Shown: piece after piece, positions 32,450-43,963 of the stretch
How the letters are laid out: every line of letters starts with the position of its first letter
How positions within the stretch are numbered: position 1 is the stretch's first letter
Assembly: GCA_900552385.1 (NCBI GenBank)
Contig: URZI01000004.1
Span: forward strand, 67,627-131,626
From: an uncultured Collinsella sp.
GTDB taxonomy: Bacteria > Actinomycetota > Coriobacteriia > Coriobacteriales > Coriobacteriaceae
Direction: 5' to 3'
DNA length: 64,000 nt
Notes under the pieces: generated by a model
Database searches by the model: none
What the model saw: the letters and a program-made list of their open reading frames with translations, nothing else
What the model was told of the DNA's origin: nothing
Made by a program: the position numbers and the translations under genes

Positions 32450-35280
32450 TGGCTGCCAAACTCATCGATCTTTCCTTTACGCTCAACGGCCGCAAGGTCA
32501 AGGTTCAGATTGCCCCCGACACCATGCTCTTTGCGCTGTTGCGCGAGCAGGGCTGCGCGTCGGTGCGCTGCGCCTGCGAGACCACCAACTGCGGCCTGTG
32601 CACGGTGTGGCTCGACGGCGACCCGGTGCTGAGCTGCTCGGTTCCCGCTGCCCGTGTTGAGGGCCATACCATTACCACGCTCGAGGGCCTTAAGGCCGAA
32701 TCCGAGGCACTGGCCCGTGCGATGGCTGCCGAAGGCGCCGAGCAGTGCGGTTTTTGCGCCTCCGGCCTCATTATGAACGTGCTGGCGCTTGCCCGCGCCG
32801 CCAAGGAGGACCCGAGCCTCGTCGCCACGCGCGAGGAGCTCTCGCGCCAGCTTGCCGGCAACCTCTGCCGTTGCAGCGGCTACGAGAGCCAGCTGCGCGC
32901 CATCGTGCGCTTCCTCAACGAGTCCGGCGTGCAGGTGGGCTTTGAGATGCCCGAGCTGCCGGTCAACGACACCAGCTGCGACGGTGTCTCCTACAAGCAG
33001 ATCACTCACAAGCAGCCCAAGAAGGACTCGAAGGCCCTGCTCGAGGGGCGTCCCGTCTACACGGGCGACTTGGTGCCCGCCGGCGCCCTGATCGTCAAGC
33101 TCAAGCGCAGCCCGTATGCCCGCGCCAAGATCCGCTCCATCGATACGTCGCGCGCCCTGAAGGTGCCCGGCGTGGTGGGCGTCTACACCTACGAGGACGT
33201 GCCCAAGCGCCGCTTTACCATCGCCGGCCAGAGCTATCCGCAGCCTTCGCCCTACGACCGTCTGATTCTTGAGAACCTGGTGCGCTACCAAAACGAGGAG
33301 GTGGCGATCGTCGCCGCCGAGACCGAGGAGGCCGCCGACAAGGCGCTCAAGCTCATCAAGGTCGACTACGAGGTGCTCGAGCCGCTACTCGACTTTACCC
33401 AGGCGCTCGATAATGACATCGTGGTCCACCCCGAGGGCGACGTGACCTTTATGTTCCCGCAGGGCGGCGACGTCCCGCGCAACTTGGTGTGCAGCGGTAC
33501 CAGCGATTTTGGCGACTTGGACGAGGCCTTCGCCCAGAGCGACATCGTCTTCACCCGCACCTACACCAGCCAGGCCACGCAGACCGCGCCCATGGAGACC
33601 TTCCGCGCCTTCGCGACGACCGACGCGTTTGGGCGCATCTCGGTGACCACCTCTACGCAGGTGCCCTTCCACGTGCGCCGCATGGTCGCGCAGTCGCTCG
33701 ATATTCCGCAGTCGCAGGTGCAGGTAATTAAGCCGCGCATCGGCGGCGGCTTTGGCTCCAAGCAGACGGGCTGCTGCGAGATCTTCGTGGCATTCGTTAC
33801 CCAGCAGACCGGCCGTCCGAGCTACTGCTGCTACACGCGCGAGGAGACCATCACCGCGGGCAACTCGCGCCACCAGATGCAGATGACCGTTAAGCTGGGC
33901 GCCATGAACGACGGTACCATCACGGCTATCGACCTGCATACGTTGTCCAACGCCGGCGCGTACGGCGAACATGCCACCACGACGATCGGCCTCTCGGGCC
34001 ACAAGAGCCTGCCCATTTACAACCATGTGAAGGCAAGCCGCTTTAGCTGGGACGCCGTCTACACCAACACCAACCGCGGCGGCGCGTATCGTGGCTACGG
34101 TGCCACCCAGGGCCAGTTTGCCGTGGAGAGCGCTGTCAACGAGCTCGCCGACATGCTGCACATGGACCCCGCCGACCTGCGACTTAAGAACATCGTGCGC
34201 GAGGGCGAGGTCATGCCGCAGTACTACAACGAGAAGCTCAACGCCTGCGCGCTCGACCGCTGTCTGCTGCGCGCGATGGACATGATCGGCTGGCGCGACA
34301 AGCCGTTGGCCGTGGACCTGGGCGACCGCGTGCGCGCCTTGGGCTGCGCGCTCACCATGCAGGGCTCGGGCATCTCCAACGTGGATATCGCCGGCATCGA
34401 CATGCGCTTGGAAGAGGACGGCTTCATTACCATCGGCACCGGCGCCACCGATAACGGCATGGGCGTCGACACGATCCTGGCGCAGATTGCCGCCGAGGAG
34501 CTGGGCGTGGAGAGTTCGTTGATCGTGGTGCGCGGCGTGGACACCGACGTGTCGCCGTTCGATGCCGGCTCGTACGCGAGCTCGGGCACGTACGTGACAG
34601 GTCTGGCAGCCAAGAACGCTGCGACCGAGCTGCGTGAGAAGATCTGCGCCAAGGCCGCCCAGATGTGGGACGTGGACGCCGCCGATGTGGTCTTCGATGG
34701 CCAGTACGTGCGCCTGTCCGACGAGCGTGCCGCGCGCGAGCAGAACCGCTACCTTACGCTGCGCGACTTTGCCAACCTGTGCGTCAAGAACATCGCGGGC
34801 GGCGACGCGCTGACCTCGCACGCCTCTGCCTGCCTGCCCGTTTCGCCTCCGCCGTTTATGGCCGGCATTGCCGAGGTCGAGGTCGACAAGGCCACCGGCA
34901 AGGTGACTGTTGTGGATTATGCGGCGGCTGTCGACTGCGGCACCGTGATCAACGAGGCACTCGCGCGCGTCCAGGCCGAGGGTGGCATTGCCCAGGGTAT
35001 CGGCCACGCGCTCTACGAGATTGTCGAGCACGACGATCGCGGCCGCCTGCGCACCGGCAACTTTATGAGCTACAAGCTGCCCACGCGCCTGGATATCGGC
35101 AGCATTCGCGTGGCCTTTGAGCCGAGCTACGAGCCGACGGGCCCGTTTGGCGCCAAGTCGATCGGCGAGGTCGTCATCAACACGCCGCTCGCCGCCGTTG
35201 CCTCGGCCGTGGCGCACGCCACCGGCCACCAGGTTCGATCGCTGCCGATCACGCCCGAGAATGCCCTGCTGGGGGAGTAG
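32449..35280 (+). CDS. Fused [2Fe-2S] and molybdenum-binding subunit, xanthine-dehydrogenase-like
   Basis: 943 residues. Residues 1 to about 160 form the two-cluster [2Fe-2S] domain (RCACETTNCGLC, QCGFCASG, NLCRCSGY). From about 190 on is the molybdopterin hydroxylase with PRIGGGFGSKQ, GGAYRGYGATQG and GSYASSGTYVTG; the GAKSIGE near the end holds the expected catalytic glutamate. The fusion of the two domains into one chain is seen in XdhD-type enzymes. Substrate is unknown (purine or another N-heterocycle). Neighbouring selenium-supply genes make a selenium-containing Mo hydroxylase worth testing, but no yqeB or yqeC accessory gene is present here. Confidence 0.88.
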   Translation: MAAKLIDLSFTLNGRKVKVQIAPDTMLFALLREQGCASVRCACETTNCGLCTVWLDGDPVLSCSVPAARVEGHTITTLEGLKAESEALARAMAAEGAEQCGFCASGLIMNVLALARAAKEDPSLVATREELSRQLAGNLCRCSGYESQLRAIVRFLNESGVQVGFEMPELPVNDTSCDGVSYKQITHKQPKKDSKALLEGRPVYTGDLVPAGALIVKLKRSPYARAKIRSIDTSRALKVPGVVGVYTYEDVPKRRFTIAGQSYPQPSPYDRLILENLVRYQNEEVAIVAAETEEAADKALKLIKVDYEVLEPLLDFTQALDNDIVVHPEGDVTFMFPQGGDVPRNLVCSGTSDFGDLDEAFAQSDIVFTRTYTSQATQTAPMETFRAFATTDAFGRISVTTSTQVPFHVRRMVAQSLDIPQSQVQVIKPRIGGGFGSKQTGCCEIFVAFVTQQTGRPSYCCYTREETITAGNSRHQMQMTVKLGAMNDGTITAIDLHTLSNAGAYGEHATTTIGLSGHKSLPIYNHVKASRFSWDAVYTNTNRGGAYRGYGATQGQFAVESAVNELADMLHMDPADLRLKNIVREGEVMPQYYNEKLNACALDRCLLRAMDMIGWRDKPLAVDLGDRVRALGCALTMQGSGISNVDIAGIDMRLEEDGFITIGTGATDNGMGVDTILAQIAAEELGVESSLIVVRGVDTDVSPFDAGSYASSGTYVTGLAAKNAATELREKICAKAAQMWDVDAADVVFDGQYVRLSDERAAREQNRYLTLRDFANLCVKNIAGGDALTSHASACLPVSPPPFMAGIAEVEVDKATGKVTVVDYAAAVDCGTVINEALARVQAEGGIAQGIGHALYEIVEHDDRGRLRTGNFMSYKLPTRLDIGSIRVAFEPSYEPTGPFGAKSIGEVVINTPLAAVASAVAHATGHQVRSLPITPENALLGE

Positions 35281-35304
35281 CGGGTTAGCGAACAAGTCGT
35301 AATT

Positions 35305-35334
35305 GGCGGGGCGAGGTAACTCGTCCCGCCTTTT
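35305..35334 (+). terminator. Terminator after the molybdenum hydroxylase genes
   Basis: 11-pair stem GGCGGGGCGAG / CTCGTCCCGCC (one G-T pair), loop GTAA, then TTTT. Confidence 0.9.
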
Positions 35335-35420
35335 GCACTCGTGGTGAGGTCGTGAGCTTGTAAAAGGTGTGCGTGCGCTTGCCGTTCGTATCTGCTATCA
35401 TTCCTAATCTGTGCGCTCAT

Positions 35421-35504
35421 GCGGGCGTGGCGGAATTGGTAGACGCGCCAGATTTAGGTTCTGGTGGGATTCCCGTGAAGGTTCGAGTCCTTTCGCCCGC
35501 ACCA
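35421..35504 (+). tRNA. tRNA-Leu (UAG)
   Basis: 84 nt with encoded CCA. Acceptor GCGGGCG / CGCCCGC, anticodon TAG at 35455-35457, a class II variable arm (TGGGATTCCCGT) and T loop TTCGAGT. Confidence 0.96.
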
Positions 35505-35595
35505 ACGCACCGGCGTCGGCCTCGGCCGTCGCGACACTTTGTTGCATAAAGGTACCAGCACCTCAGATAAGCTGGGCAGTATGAGGAGGAACGTG

Positions 35596-36894
35596 TTGAA
35601 CATCACCGCTTCTGACGTCAAGGACGCCAAGCTCACCGCTACGGTCACCATCCCGGCCGTCGACGTCGACGCCGCGATCAAGAAGGCCTACAAGGACACC
35701 GCCAAGAAGTACCGCTTCCCCGGCTTCCGCGCCGGCAAGGCTCCCCGTCCGGTCATCGACTCTGCACTTGGCGCCGAGGCTACCCTCGCTCAGGCCACCA
35801 ACGACCTGATCGCCGCCAACGAGCCCGCCGTCCTCAACGAGCTGGACATCGTCCCCACCAAGAACGGTGACTACAAGGAGCTCGACCTCGCCAAGGATCA
35901 CGAGGACTACACCTACACCGTCGAGTTCTCCCTGCGTCCTGCTGCCGAGCTCTCCTCCTTCGACGCCGTCGAGATCGAGATGCCTCCCGCGGAGGTCACC
36001 GAGTCCGAGATCAACAACCAGGTCGAGATGCTCCTCAACTACCGTGCCACCTTCGAGGACGTCGAGGGTCGCGCCGTCGAGGCCGAGGACTACGTTACCG
36101 TCGACCTCAAGGTCGTCGAGAACGCCGACAACTTTGCCGCCGAGGGCCGTATGCTCATCGCCGGTAGCGACAGCAACCCCAAGGAGTTCAACGAGGCCCT
36201 GATCGGCGCTAACGTTGACGACGTCAAGACCGTCACCTGGACCGACGAGGTCGAGGAGGGCGAGGAGGCCGAGACCCACACCGTCGAGGTCGCCGTCAAG
36301 GGCATCAAGGTCCGCAACACCCCCGAGCTCACCGACGAGCTCGTCAAGTCCGACTTTGGCTTCGACAGCATCGACGCTATGCGCGACGCCATCAAGCTCG
36401 AGATCGAGCAGGACAAGGCTTCCCGCCTCCCGGCCGAGAAGGAGAACCGTTGCGTCTCCGCTCTCGCTGAGCGTCTGCAGCTCGACGAGATGGACGCCGA
36501 CTACGAGCAGTCCGTCTTTGAGGAGCTTGGCCAGAACTTCCTGTCCAACCTCGCTGCCCGCGGCATGACCCTGGACACCTGGCTGCCCGCTTCCGGTCTG
36601 ACCATGGAGCAGTTCATCGGCGACCTGCACAAGCAGGCCAACGACGTCGCCCGTGAGTCCCTGGCTCTGGACGCCCTCGCCCGCGAGCTCAAGATCGAGG
36701 TCACCGAGGACGACATCAACGCCGAGTTCGAGAAGGCCGGCGTCAAGGACGTCGAGGCTTCCAAGGCCGAGTTCATCGCCGATGGCCGCATGCCTGCCGT
36801 CCGCGAGTCCATCCGTCGCTCCAAGGCCGTCGACCACCTGGTCGAGAACGCCAAGGTGACCGAGGTCGACGAGACCGCCAAGGACGCCGAGTAA
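35596..36894 (+). CDS. tig: Trigger factor
   Basis: 432 residues. Ribosome-bound chaperone and peptidyl-prolyl isomerase. The N-terminal ribosome-binding signature appears as FPGFRAGKAPRPVI. A central FKBP-like domain (VEAEDYVTVDLKVV...) and a helical C-terminal domain follow. TTG 35596 is preferred because AGGAGGA ends six bases upstream; GTG 35593 and ATG 35581 give poor spacing. It precedes clpP and clpX, a common cluster. Confidence 0.93.
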   Translation: MNITASDVKDAKLTATVTIPAVDVDAAIKKAYKDTAKKYRFPGFRAGKAPRPVIDSALGAEATLAQATNDLIAANEPAVLNELDIVPTKNGDYKELDLAKDHEDYTYTVEFSLRPAAELSSFDAVEIEMPPAEVTESEINNQVEMLLNYRATFEDVEGRAVEAEDYVTVDLKVVENADNFAAEGRMLIAGSDSNPKEFNEALIGANVDDVKTVTWTDEVEEGEEAETHTVEVAVKGIKVRNTPELTDELVKSDFGFDSIDAMRDAIKLEIEQDKASRLPAEKENRCVSALAERLQLDEMDADYEQSVFEELGQNFLSNLAARGMTLDTWLPASGLTMEQFIGDLHKQANDVARESLALDALARELKIEVTEDDINAEFEKAGVKDVEASKAEFIADGRMPAVRESIRRSKAVDHLVENAKVTEVDETAKDAE

Positions 36895-36970
36895 TTCTCG
36901 CCACCTTGCCCGCGAGCGCATGCGTGCGCCCGTGATGGGGTAAAGTTATACACCGGTTATCCGGTTGCTT

Positions 36971-37015
36971 CGTACGGTGCCAGCCAATGCATAGCATGCG
37001 GGCACCGTACGTTTA
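36971..37015 (+). terminator. Hairpin between tig and clpP
   Basis: Perfect 11-bp outer stem CGTACGGTGCC / GGCACCGTACG with a small inner stem, followed by TTTAT. It probably ends the tig transcript or attenuates into clpP. Confidence 0.7.
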
Positions 37016-37057
37016 TCTAGAACCAATTTGGTCCGCAAGAGAGAAATGGAGATGCGT

Positions 37058-37678
37058 ATGATCGCTAAGTTCGATTCCGCCCTCGTGCCATACGTTATCG
37101 AGCAGACGCCGCGCGGCGAGCGCAGCTACGATATCTATTCGCGCCTGCTCAACGACCGCATCATCTTCTTGGGTGAGGAGATCAACTCCGTAAGCGCCAA
37201 CCTGGTCGTTGCCCAGCTGCTGCATCTTGAGAGCCAGGATGCCGAGAAGGATATCTCGCTCTACATCAATTCGCCCGGCGGCGAGGTCTACTCCGGCCTG
37301 GCGATTCTTGACACCATGAACTTCATTAAGCCGCAGGTCTCCACCATCTGCGTCGGTATGGCTGCGTCCATGGCCGCCGTGCTGCTTTCGGCCGGCGCTA
37401 AGGGCAAGCGCTTCTGCCTGCCACACTCCAAGGTCATGATTCACCAGCCCAGCGGCGGTGCCCAGGGTCAGCAGACCGAGATTGAGATCGTTGCCGAGGA
37501 GATCAAGAAGACCCGTCGCGAGCTCAACCAGATCCTGTCCGACGCCTCGGGCCAGCCCATTGAGAAGGTCCAGGCCGACACTGAGCGTGACAACTACCTG
37601 ACCGCTGCCGAGGCCCTCGACTACGGCCTGATCGACCGTATCGTCACCTCGCGCGATCTGGCCGCGAAGGACGCCTAG
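37058..37678 (+). CDS. clpP: ATP-dependent Clp protease proteolytic subunit ClpP
   Basis: 206 residues. Serine peptidase of the Clp system. The catalytic triad is Ser104 (GMAASMAA), His129 (MIHQPSGG) and Asp178 (ERDNYL), with the same spacing as in E. coli ClpP. The segment YINSPGGEV is typical. Start 37058 has GGAG six bases upstream; ATG 37052 or 37046 are alternatives. It is followed by clpX after one base. Confidence 0.95.
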   Translation: MIAKFDSALVPYVIEQTPRGERSYDIYSRLLNDRIIFLGEEINSVSANLVVAQLLHLESQDAEKDISLYINSPGGEVYSGLAILDTMNFIKPQVSTICVGMAASMAAVLLSAGAKGKRFCLPHSKVMIHQPSGGAQGQQTEIEIVAEEIKKTRRELNQILSDASGQPIEKVQADTERDNYLTAAEALDYGLIDRIVTSRDLAAKDA

Positions 37679-37679
37679 G

Positions 37680-39086
37680 ATGGCAGGTAACATGCAGGAC
37701 AACTTTGACGAGAACGGCAACCCCATCCGCTGCTCCTTCTGCGGAAAAGAGCAGGGCCAGGTCCGTCGTCTCGTAAAGGGCCCGACCAACATCTTTATCT
37801 GTGACGAGTGCGTCGCCGCCTGCTCCGAGATCCTTGAGGAGTCGCTGGCTTCGGACTTTATGGACGCCGCCCGCAACGGCAAACTGCCGGGCTTCCTCAA
37901 CGACCACGGCCAGGCTGCATCCCAGCCCGCCGTGGACCCCGAGACCGAGGGTTTTGAGCTCGAGGACGACCGTCAGGTCATCACGCACGTGCCGACGCCG
38001 CACGAGATTTATGACGAGCTTTCGGCCTATGTTATGGGTCAGGAGGACGCCAAGCGCGCCATGTCGGTTGCCGTGTACAACCACTATCGCCGCGTGATCG
38101 AGGGCGGCGCCGCGGTGTCTGCCTTTGACGACGACATGGGCTCGCAGTTCGACGACGATATGGACGAGGTAGAGCTCGCCAAGTCCAACATCTTGTTGCT
38201 CGGTCCCACCGGTACCGGTAAGACCCTGCTGGCCCAGACGCTCGCGCGCATCCTCGAGGTGCCGTTTGCCATCGCCGACGCCACTGCGCTTACCGAGGCC
38301 GGCTACGTGGGCGAGGACGTGGAGAACATCCTACTCAAGCTCATCAACGCCGCCGATGGCGATATTGAACGCGCGCAGGTTGGCATTATCTACGTGGACG
38401 AGATCGATAAGATCGCCCGCAAGGCCGAGAACCTCTCCATCACTCGCGACGTTTCGGGCGAGGGCGTTCAGCAGGCGCTGCTTAAGATTCTTGAGGGCAC
38501 GGTGGCCAGCGTTCCGCCCACCGGCGGCCGCAAGCATCCCCAGCAGGAGCTGCTGCAGATCGACACGACCAACATCCTGTTCATCTGCGGTGGTGCCTTT
38601 GTGGGCCTGGATAAGATCATCGCCGATCGCGTGGGCAACAAGGGCGTGGGCTTTAACTCCGAGATCGCCGGCCCCACCTCGGTCGACGAGAACGACCTGC
38701 TGCGTCAGGTGCTCCCGCAAGACCTCAACGCCTTTGGCATGATCCCCGAGTTTGTGGGACGTACGCCCGTCGTCACCCAGACGCAGGCGCTCGACGAGGA
38801 CGACCTGGTGTCTATTCTGACCGAGCCCAAGAACGCCGTGGTGCGTCAGTACCGCAAGATGTTCCAGTTCGAGGACGTTGAGCTTGAGTTTGAGGACGCC
38901 GCCCTGCACGAGATCGCCCGCATGGCGCTCGCCCGCAAGACCGGCGCCCGCGGCCTGCGCTCCATTTGCGAGGACGTGCTGCAGCAGACGATGTTCGATC
39001 TGCCCAGTGAGGAGGGTGTTTCCAAGGTCGTTGTGACTGAAGCCTCCGTCAAGGGCGAAGAGCAGCCCCAGCGCATATACGGGTAA
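37680..39086 (+). CDS. clpX: Clp protease ATP-binding subunit ClpX
   Basis: 468 residues. The zinc-binding domain uses Cys18, Cys21, Cys41 and Cys44. The AAA+ domain has Walker A GPTGTGKT at 175-182 and Walker [11 protein letters not shown]. It is about 40 residues longer than E. coli ClpX, mostly acidic inserts before Walker A (two FDDDM repeats). It unfolds substrates for ClpP, encoded just upstream. Confidence 0.96.
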   Translation: MAGNMQDNFDENGNPIRCSFCGKEQGQVRRLVKGPTNIFICDECVAACSEILEESLASDFMDAARNGKLPGFLNDHGQAASQPAVDPETEGFELEDDRQVITHVPTPHEIYDELSAYVMGQEDAKRAMSVAVYNHYRRVIEGGAAVSAFDDDMGSQFDDDMDEVELAKSNILLLGPTGTGKTLLAQTLARILEVPFAIADATALTEAGYVGEDVENILLKLINAADGDIERAQVGIIYVDEIDKIARKAENLSITRDVSGEGVQQALLKILEGTVASVPPTGGRKHPQQELLQIDTTNILFICGGAFVGLDKIIADRVGNKGVGFNSEIAGPTSVDENDLLRQVLPQDLNAFGMIPEFVGRTPVVTQTQALDEDDLVSILTEPKNAVVRQYRKMFQFEDVELEFEDAALHEIARMALARKTGARGLRSICEDVLQQTMFDLPSEEGVSKVVVTEASVKGEEQPQRIYG

Positions 39087-39108
39087 ACCAGCAAAAAACG
39101 TGCTTGCA

Positions 39109-39146
39109 AATAGCCTCTGACCATCCGTGGTCGGAGGCTATTTTAT
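39109..39146 (+). terminator. Terminator after clpX
   Basis: Stem AATAGCCTCTGACCA / TGGTCGGAGGCTATT with one mismatch, loop TCCG, then TTTA. Confidence 0.88.
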
Positions 39147-39237
39147 ATATACGCAATAACCCCAACTACCTGTGTTATTCTGTGTGTTTGTTTAAGCCTC
39201 AGCGAAGTCATATCAGACTGAAGTAATCGATACCTAA

Positions 39238-39277
39238 GGGGAGGAATGCAGACCCTGGCGGGCCTACATTCCTCCCC
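39238..39277 (+). promoter_or_regulatory. Leader hairpin before valS
   Basis: Perfect 11-bp stem GGGGAGGAATG / CATTCCTCCCC with an 18-base loop ends 20 bases before the valS start. No T-box AGGGTGGNACCGCG motif was found, so this is some other kind of leader structure. Its function is not known. Confidence 0.6.
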
Positions 39278-39297
39278 GGCGGGACAGGGAGAGATAT

Positions 39298-41994
<2,697 letters not shown>

Positions 41995-42009
41995 GCGGTA
42001 CTGGGGGAC

Positions 42010-42117
42010 GCGGTTTGGGGCTTTGCTCGCTACTGCGGACAGTCCTGCTCGCACGAAGGCCACATTAAGTGGCCTTCGGCTCGTGCGGAACTTGTATCGA
42101 GCAAAGCCCCAAACCGC
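42010..42117. repeat. Nested inverted repeat between valS and folC
   Basis: 20-bp perfect outer arms (42010-42029 and 42098-42117). A second, inner inverted repeat is centred on CGAAGGCCACATTAAGTGGCCTTCG. The spacer holds no gene. No T tract follows, so it is not a plain terminator. Confidence 0.85.
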
Positions 42118-42268
42118 TCCCATAGCGGTTACGGGGGCGTTCGCTGCCTGGTAGGGCCACTTGGTTGTGACCTTGATCTCGCTGCAAAGCGGTGTTTGGC
42201 TGATATTTTGAATGGGAGGGGCTCGTTGCTGATTCGGGCCTCTTTTTATGTTGAGGGGACTTTGGGTT

Positions 42269-43612
42269 ATGGCTAAGCGTTCTGGGTCGTATGTCGTTCC
42301 TTTCTCGTTTGAGTTGCTTTCGTTTGGTGAGGCTGTTGGGCTGGCTGCTGATACGGGGCGGATTTCTGGGGATGCTGGGCCTCTGCTTGAGACGGTTGTC
42401 GATATGCTCGATGAGCTGGGGCGTCCGGACGAGTACTTTGATTGCATTCAGGTTGCCGGTACCAATGGCAAGACTTCGACCACGCGTTTTTCGGCTGCCA
42501 TTCTTCGCGGCGAGGGGCTCAAGACCGCGCTGTATACGTCGCCGCAGCTTGTGCGCTATCCCGAGCGTATGGAGGTCGATGGGCGTGTTGTGAGCGATGA
42601 GGCGTTTGCCCGTGGCGTTTCGGCCGCTGTCGAGGCGGGGCATCGAGTGAATGCCCGTCGTGTGACGGCGGGGGAGCGCGCCTATACTATTACGCCGTTT
42701 GACCTGCTGACGGCTGCCGCACTGGTGGTGTTTGCCGAGGCTCGCGTGGATGTTGCCGTGCTCGAGGTTGGTATGGGCGGGCGCTGGGACGCCACGAGTG
42801 CGACCGATCCCGTCGCCGTTGCCATTACGGGCATTGGACTCGACCATACACGCATTTTGGGCGACACGCTCGAGGCCATTGCGGGGGAGAAGGCTGCGGT
42901 TATTAAGCCTGGGCGCCTGGTTGTTCTGGGCGAGGGCACACATGAGGCGAGCGTTCAGTGTGTGATGGACGCACGTTGTCGCGAGTGCGGCGTCGTGCCG
43001 CTGGTGGTGAACCATGCCACGACCAAGGTGCCGGAACACGTGGGCGATACGGTTGAGTTTAGCTGCACCACGCCGCGTGCGATCTATACGTCGAGTATGG
43101 TCAAGCCGGCGTATCAGCCGCAAAATGCTGCGTGCGCGATAATGCTCTGCGAGGGCTATCTGGGCCGCGAGCTCGATCATGACAAGCTCGATGCGTCGCT
43201 TATGGGCTGCCCCACGCCGGGCCGCTTTGATGTGCTGGGAACTGATCCGCTCAAGCTGATCGACGCCTGCCATAACCCTCAGAGCTGCGAGAACTTTGTG
43301 AGCGCGCTGGACGAGATCGATCCGTGCGTGGAGAACCGCCCCACGCTGCTGTGTGCCGCGCTGGCCGATAAGGACGTGGCGGGTATCGTTGACGTTCTGG
43401 TTCCGGCATTCCCCCGCGTGGTCGTGACCCAGACCGATTCCGATCGCGCCCTGCCGGCAGAGGAGCTCGCCGCCCTCGTTGATGCCGATAAGCTCGCGGG
43501 CGTATACCCCAGCGTTTCCGAGGCCCTCGCAGCTTTCGAGGCTGCGGGCGAGCCCTTCGTAGCAGCCGGCACCATCACCCTAGCCGGCGAAGTAGCCGGC
43601 CTGCTCCGCTAA
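42269..43612 (+). CDS. folC: Folylpolyglutamate synthase / dihydrofolate synthase FolC
   Basis: 447 residues, Mur-ligase fold. It adds glutamate to folates. The ATP-binding motif AGTNGKTST and the VLEVGMGGRWDATS segment identify the family. The start at 42269 is preceded by GAGGGG; 42248 is an alternative. The stop codon runs straight into the C-rich flank of palindrome A copy 5. Confidence 0.93.
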   Translation: MAKRSGSYVVPFSFELLSFGEAVGLAADTGRISGDAGPLLETVVDMLDELGRPDEYFDCIQVAGTNGKTSTTRFSAAILRGEGLKTALYTSPQLVRYPERMEVDGRVVSDEAFARGVSAAVEAGHRVNARRVTAGERAYTITPFDLLTAAALVVFAEARVDVAVLEVGMGGRWDATSATDPVAVAITGIGLDHTRILGDTLEAIAGEKAAVIKPGRLVVLGEGTHEASVQCVMDARCRECGVVPLVVNHATTKVPEHVGDTVEFSCTTPRAIYTSSMVKPAYQPQNAACAIMLCEGYLGRELDHDKLDASLMGCPTPGRFDVLGTDPLKLIDACHNPQSCENFVSALDEIDPCVENRPTLLCAALADKDVAGIVDVLVPAFPRVVVTQTDSDRALPAEELAALVDADKLAGVYPSVSEALAAFEAAGEPFVAAGTITLAGEVAGLLR

Positions 43613-43626
43613 CCCATCCCCTCAGC

Positions 43627-43693
43627 AGTTGCGGTGAAATACGGACTGTTTTACAAGCCAGAAGCCTCAAACAGTCCGTATATCACCGCAACT
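43627..43693 (+). repeat. Palindrome family A, copy 5 (ACGGACTG subtype)
   Basis: 25-bp arms 43627-43651 and 43669-43693 with the GTTGCGGTGAAATA core and ACGGACTGTTT inner part; nearly perfect. The tract ACCCATCCCCTC starts at the folC stop and leads into it. Confidence 0.93.
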
Positions 43694-43705
43694 CAAAAGC
43701 AGTCT

Positions 43706-43729
43706 ATTTGGGACGGGGCTTTTTTAGCT
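43706..43729 (+). repeat. Motif C, copy 1
   Basis: 24-nt motif ATTTGGGACGGGGC followed by TTTTTTAGCT. Four copies with at most two or three changes exist between here and 45595. Confidence 0.8.
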
Positions 43730-43769
43730 GCCCTGTGCTCCGAGTTGACTCGCTTGCCACGAAATGGGG

Positions 43770-43901
43770 CTATCTACTACGTTTGACTGGTCACCCTCGA
43801 CCACACGGAAAATCGTGAAATCAAAACCGCAGGTAGAAGACTTGCCGGTTTTCAATAAATACCCGCATGGTCGACCTATGCGGGTTAAACGTAGTAGATA
43901 G
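43770..43901 (+). repeat. Structured element B, copy 1
   Basis: Outer 15-bp perfect stem (43770-43784 with 43887-43901) encloses two further hairpins, AAAACCG / CGGTTTT and ACCCGCAT / ATGCGGGT (43861-43885). The core from 43799 on (GACCA, then GGAAAATCG, then AAAACCGCAGGTAGA) is shared with copy 2, but the outer stem is not. Confidence 0.8.
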
Positions 43902-43930
43902 GCCGTTTTTGTGGCGCGGTGTTGGTGGGA

Positions 43931-43959
43931 TGTGACAAAGGGACTGTCCCTTTGTCACA
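43931..43959. repeat. 14-bp perfect hairpin
   Basis: TGTGACAAAGGGAC and its exact inverse around one base, just past the peptidase stop codon. No T tract on either side. Confidence 0.85.
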
Positions 43960-43963
43960 TTGG

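Larger units (their letters stand above)
43613..43963. other. Repeat-rich spacer between folC and the M24 peptidase gene
   Basis: 351 bases without a gene between two convergent genes. In order: palindrome A copy 5, motif C copy 1, element B copy 1 and a 14-bp hairpin. Almost every base belongs to a repeat. Confidence 0.8.

Noticed and set aside
39180..39297. T-box riboswitch before valS
   Set aside because: No AGGGTGGNACCGCG-type antiterminator motif was found; the region before thrS also lacks it.
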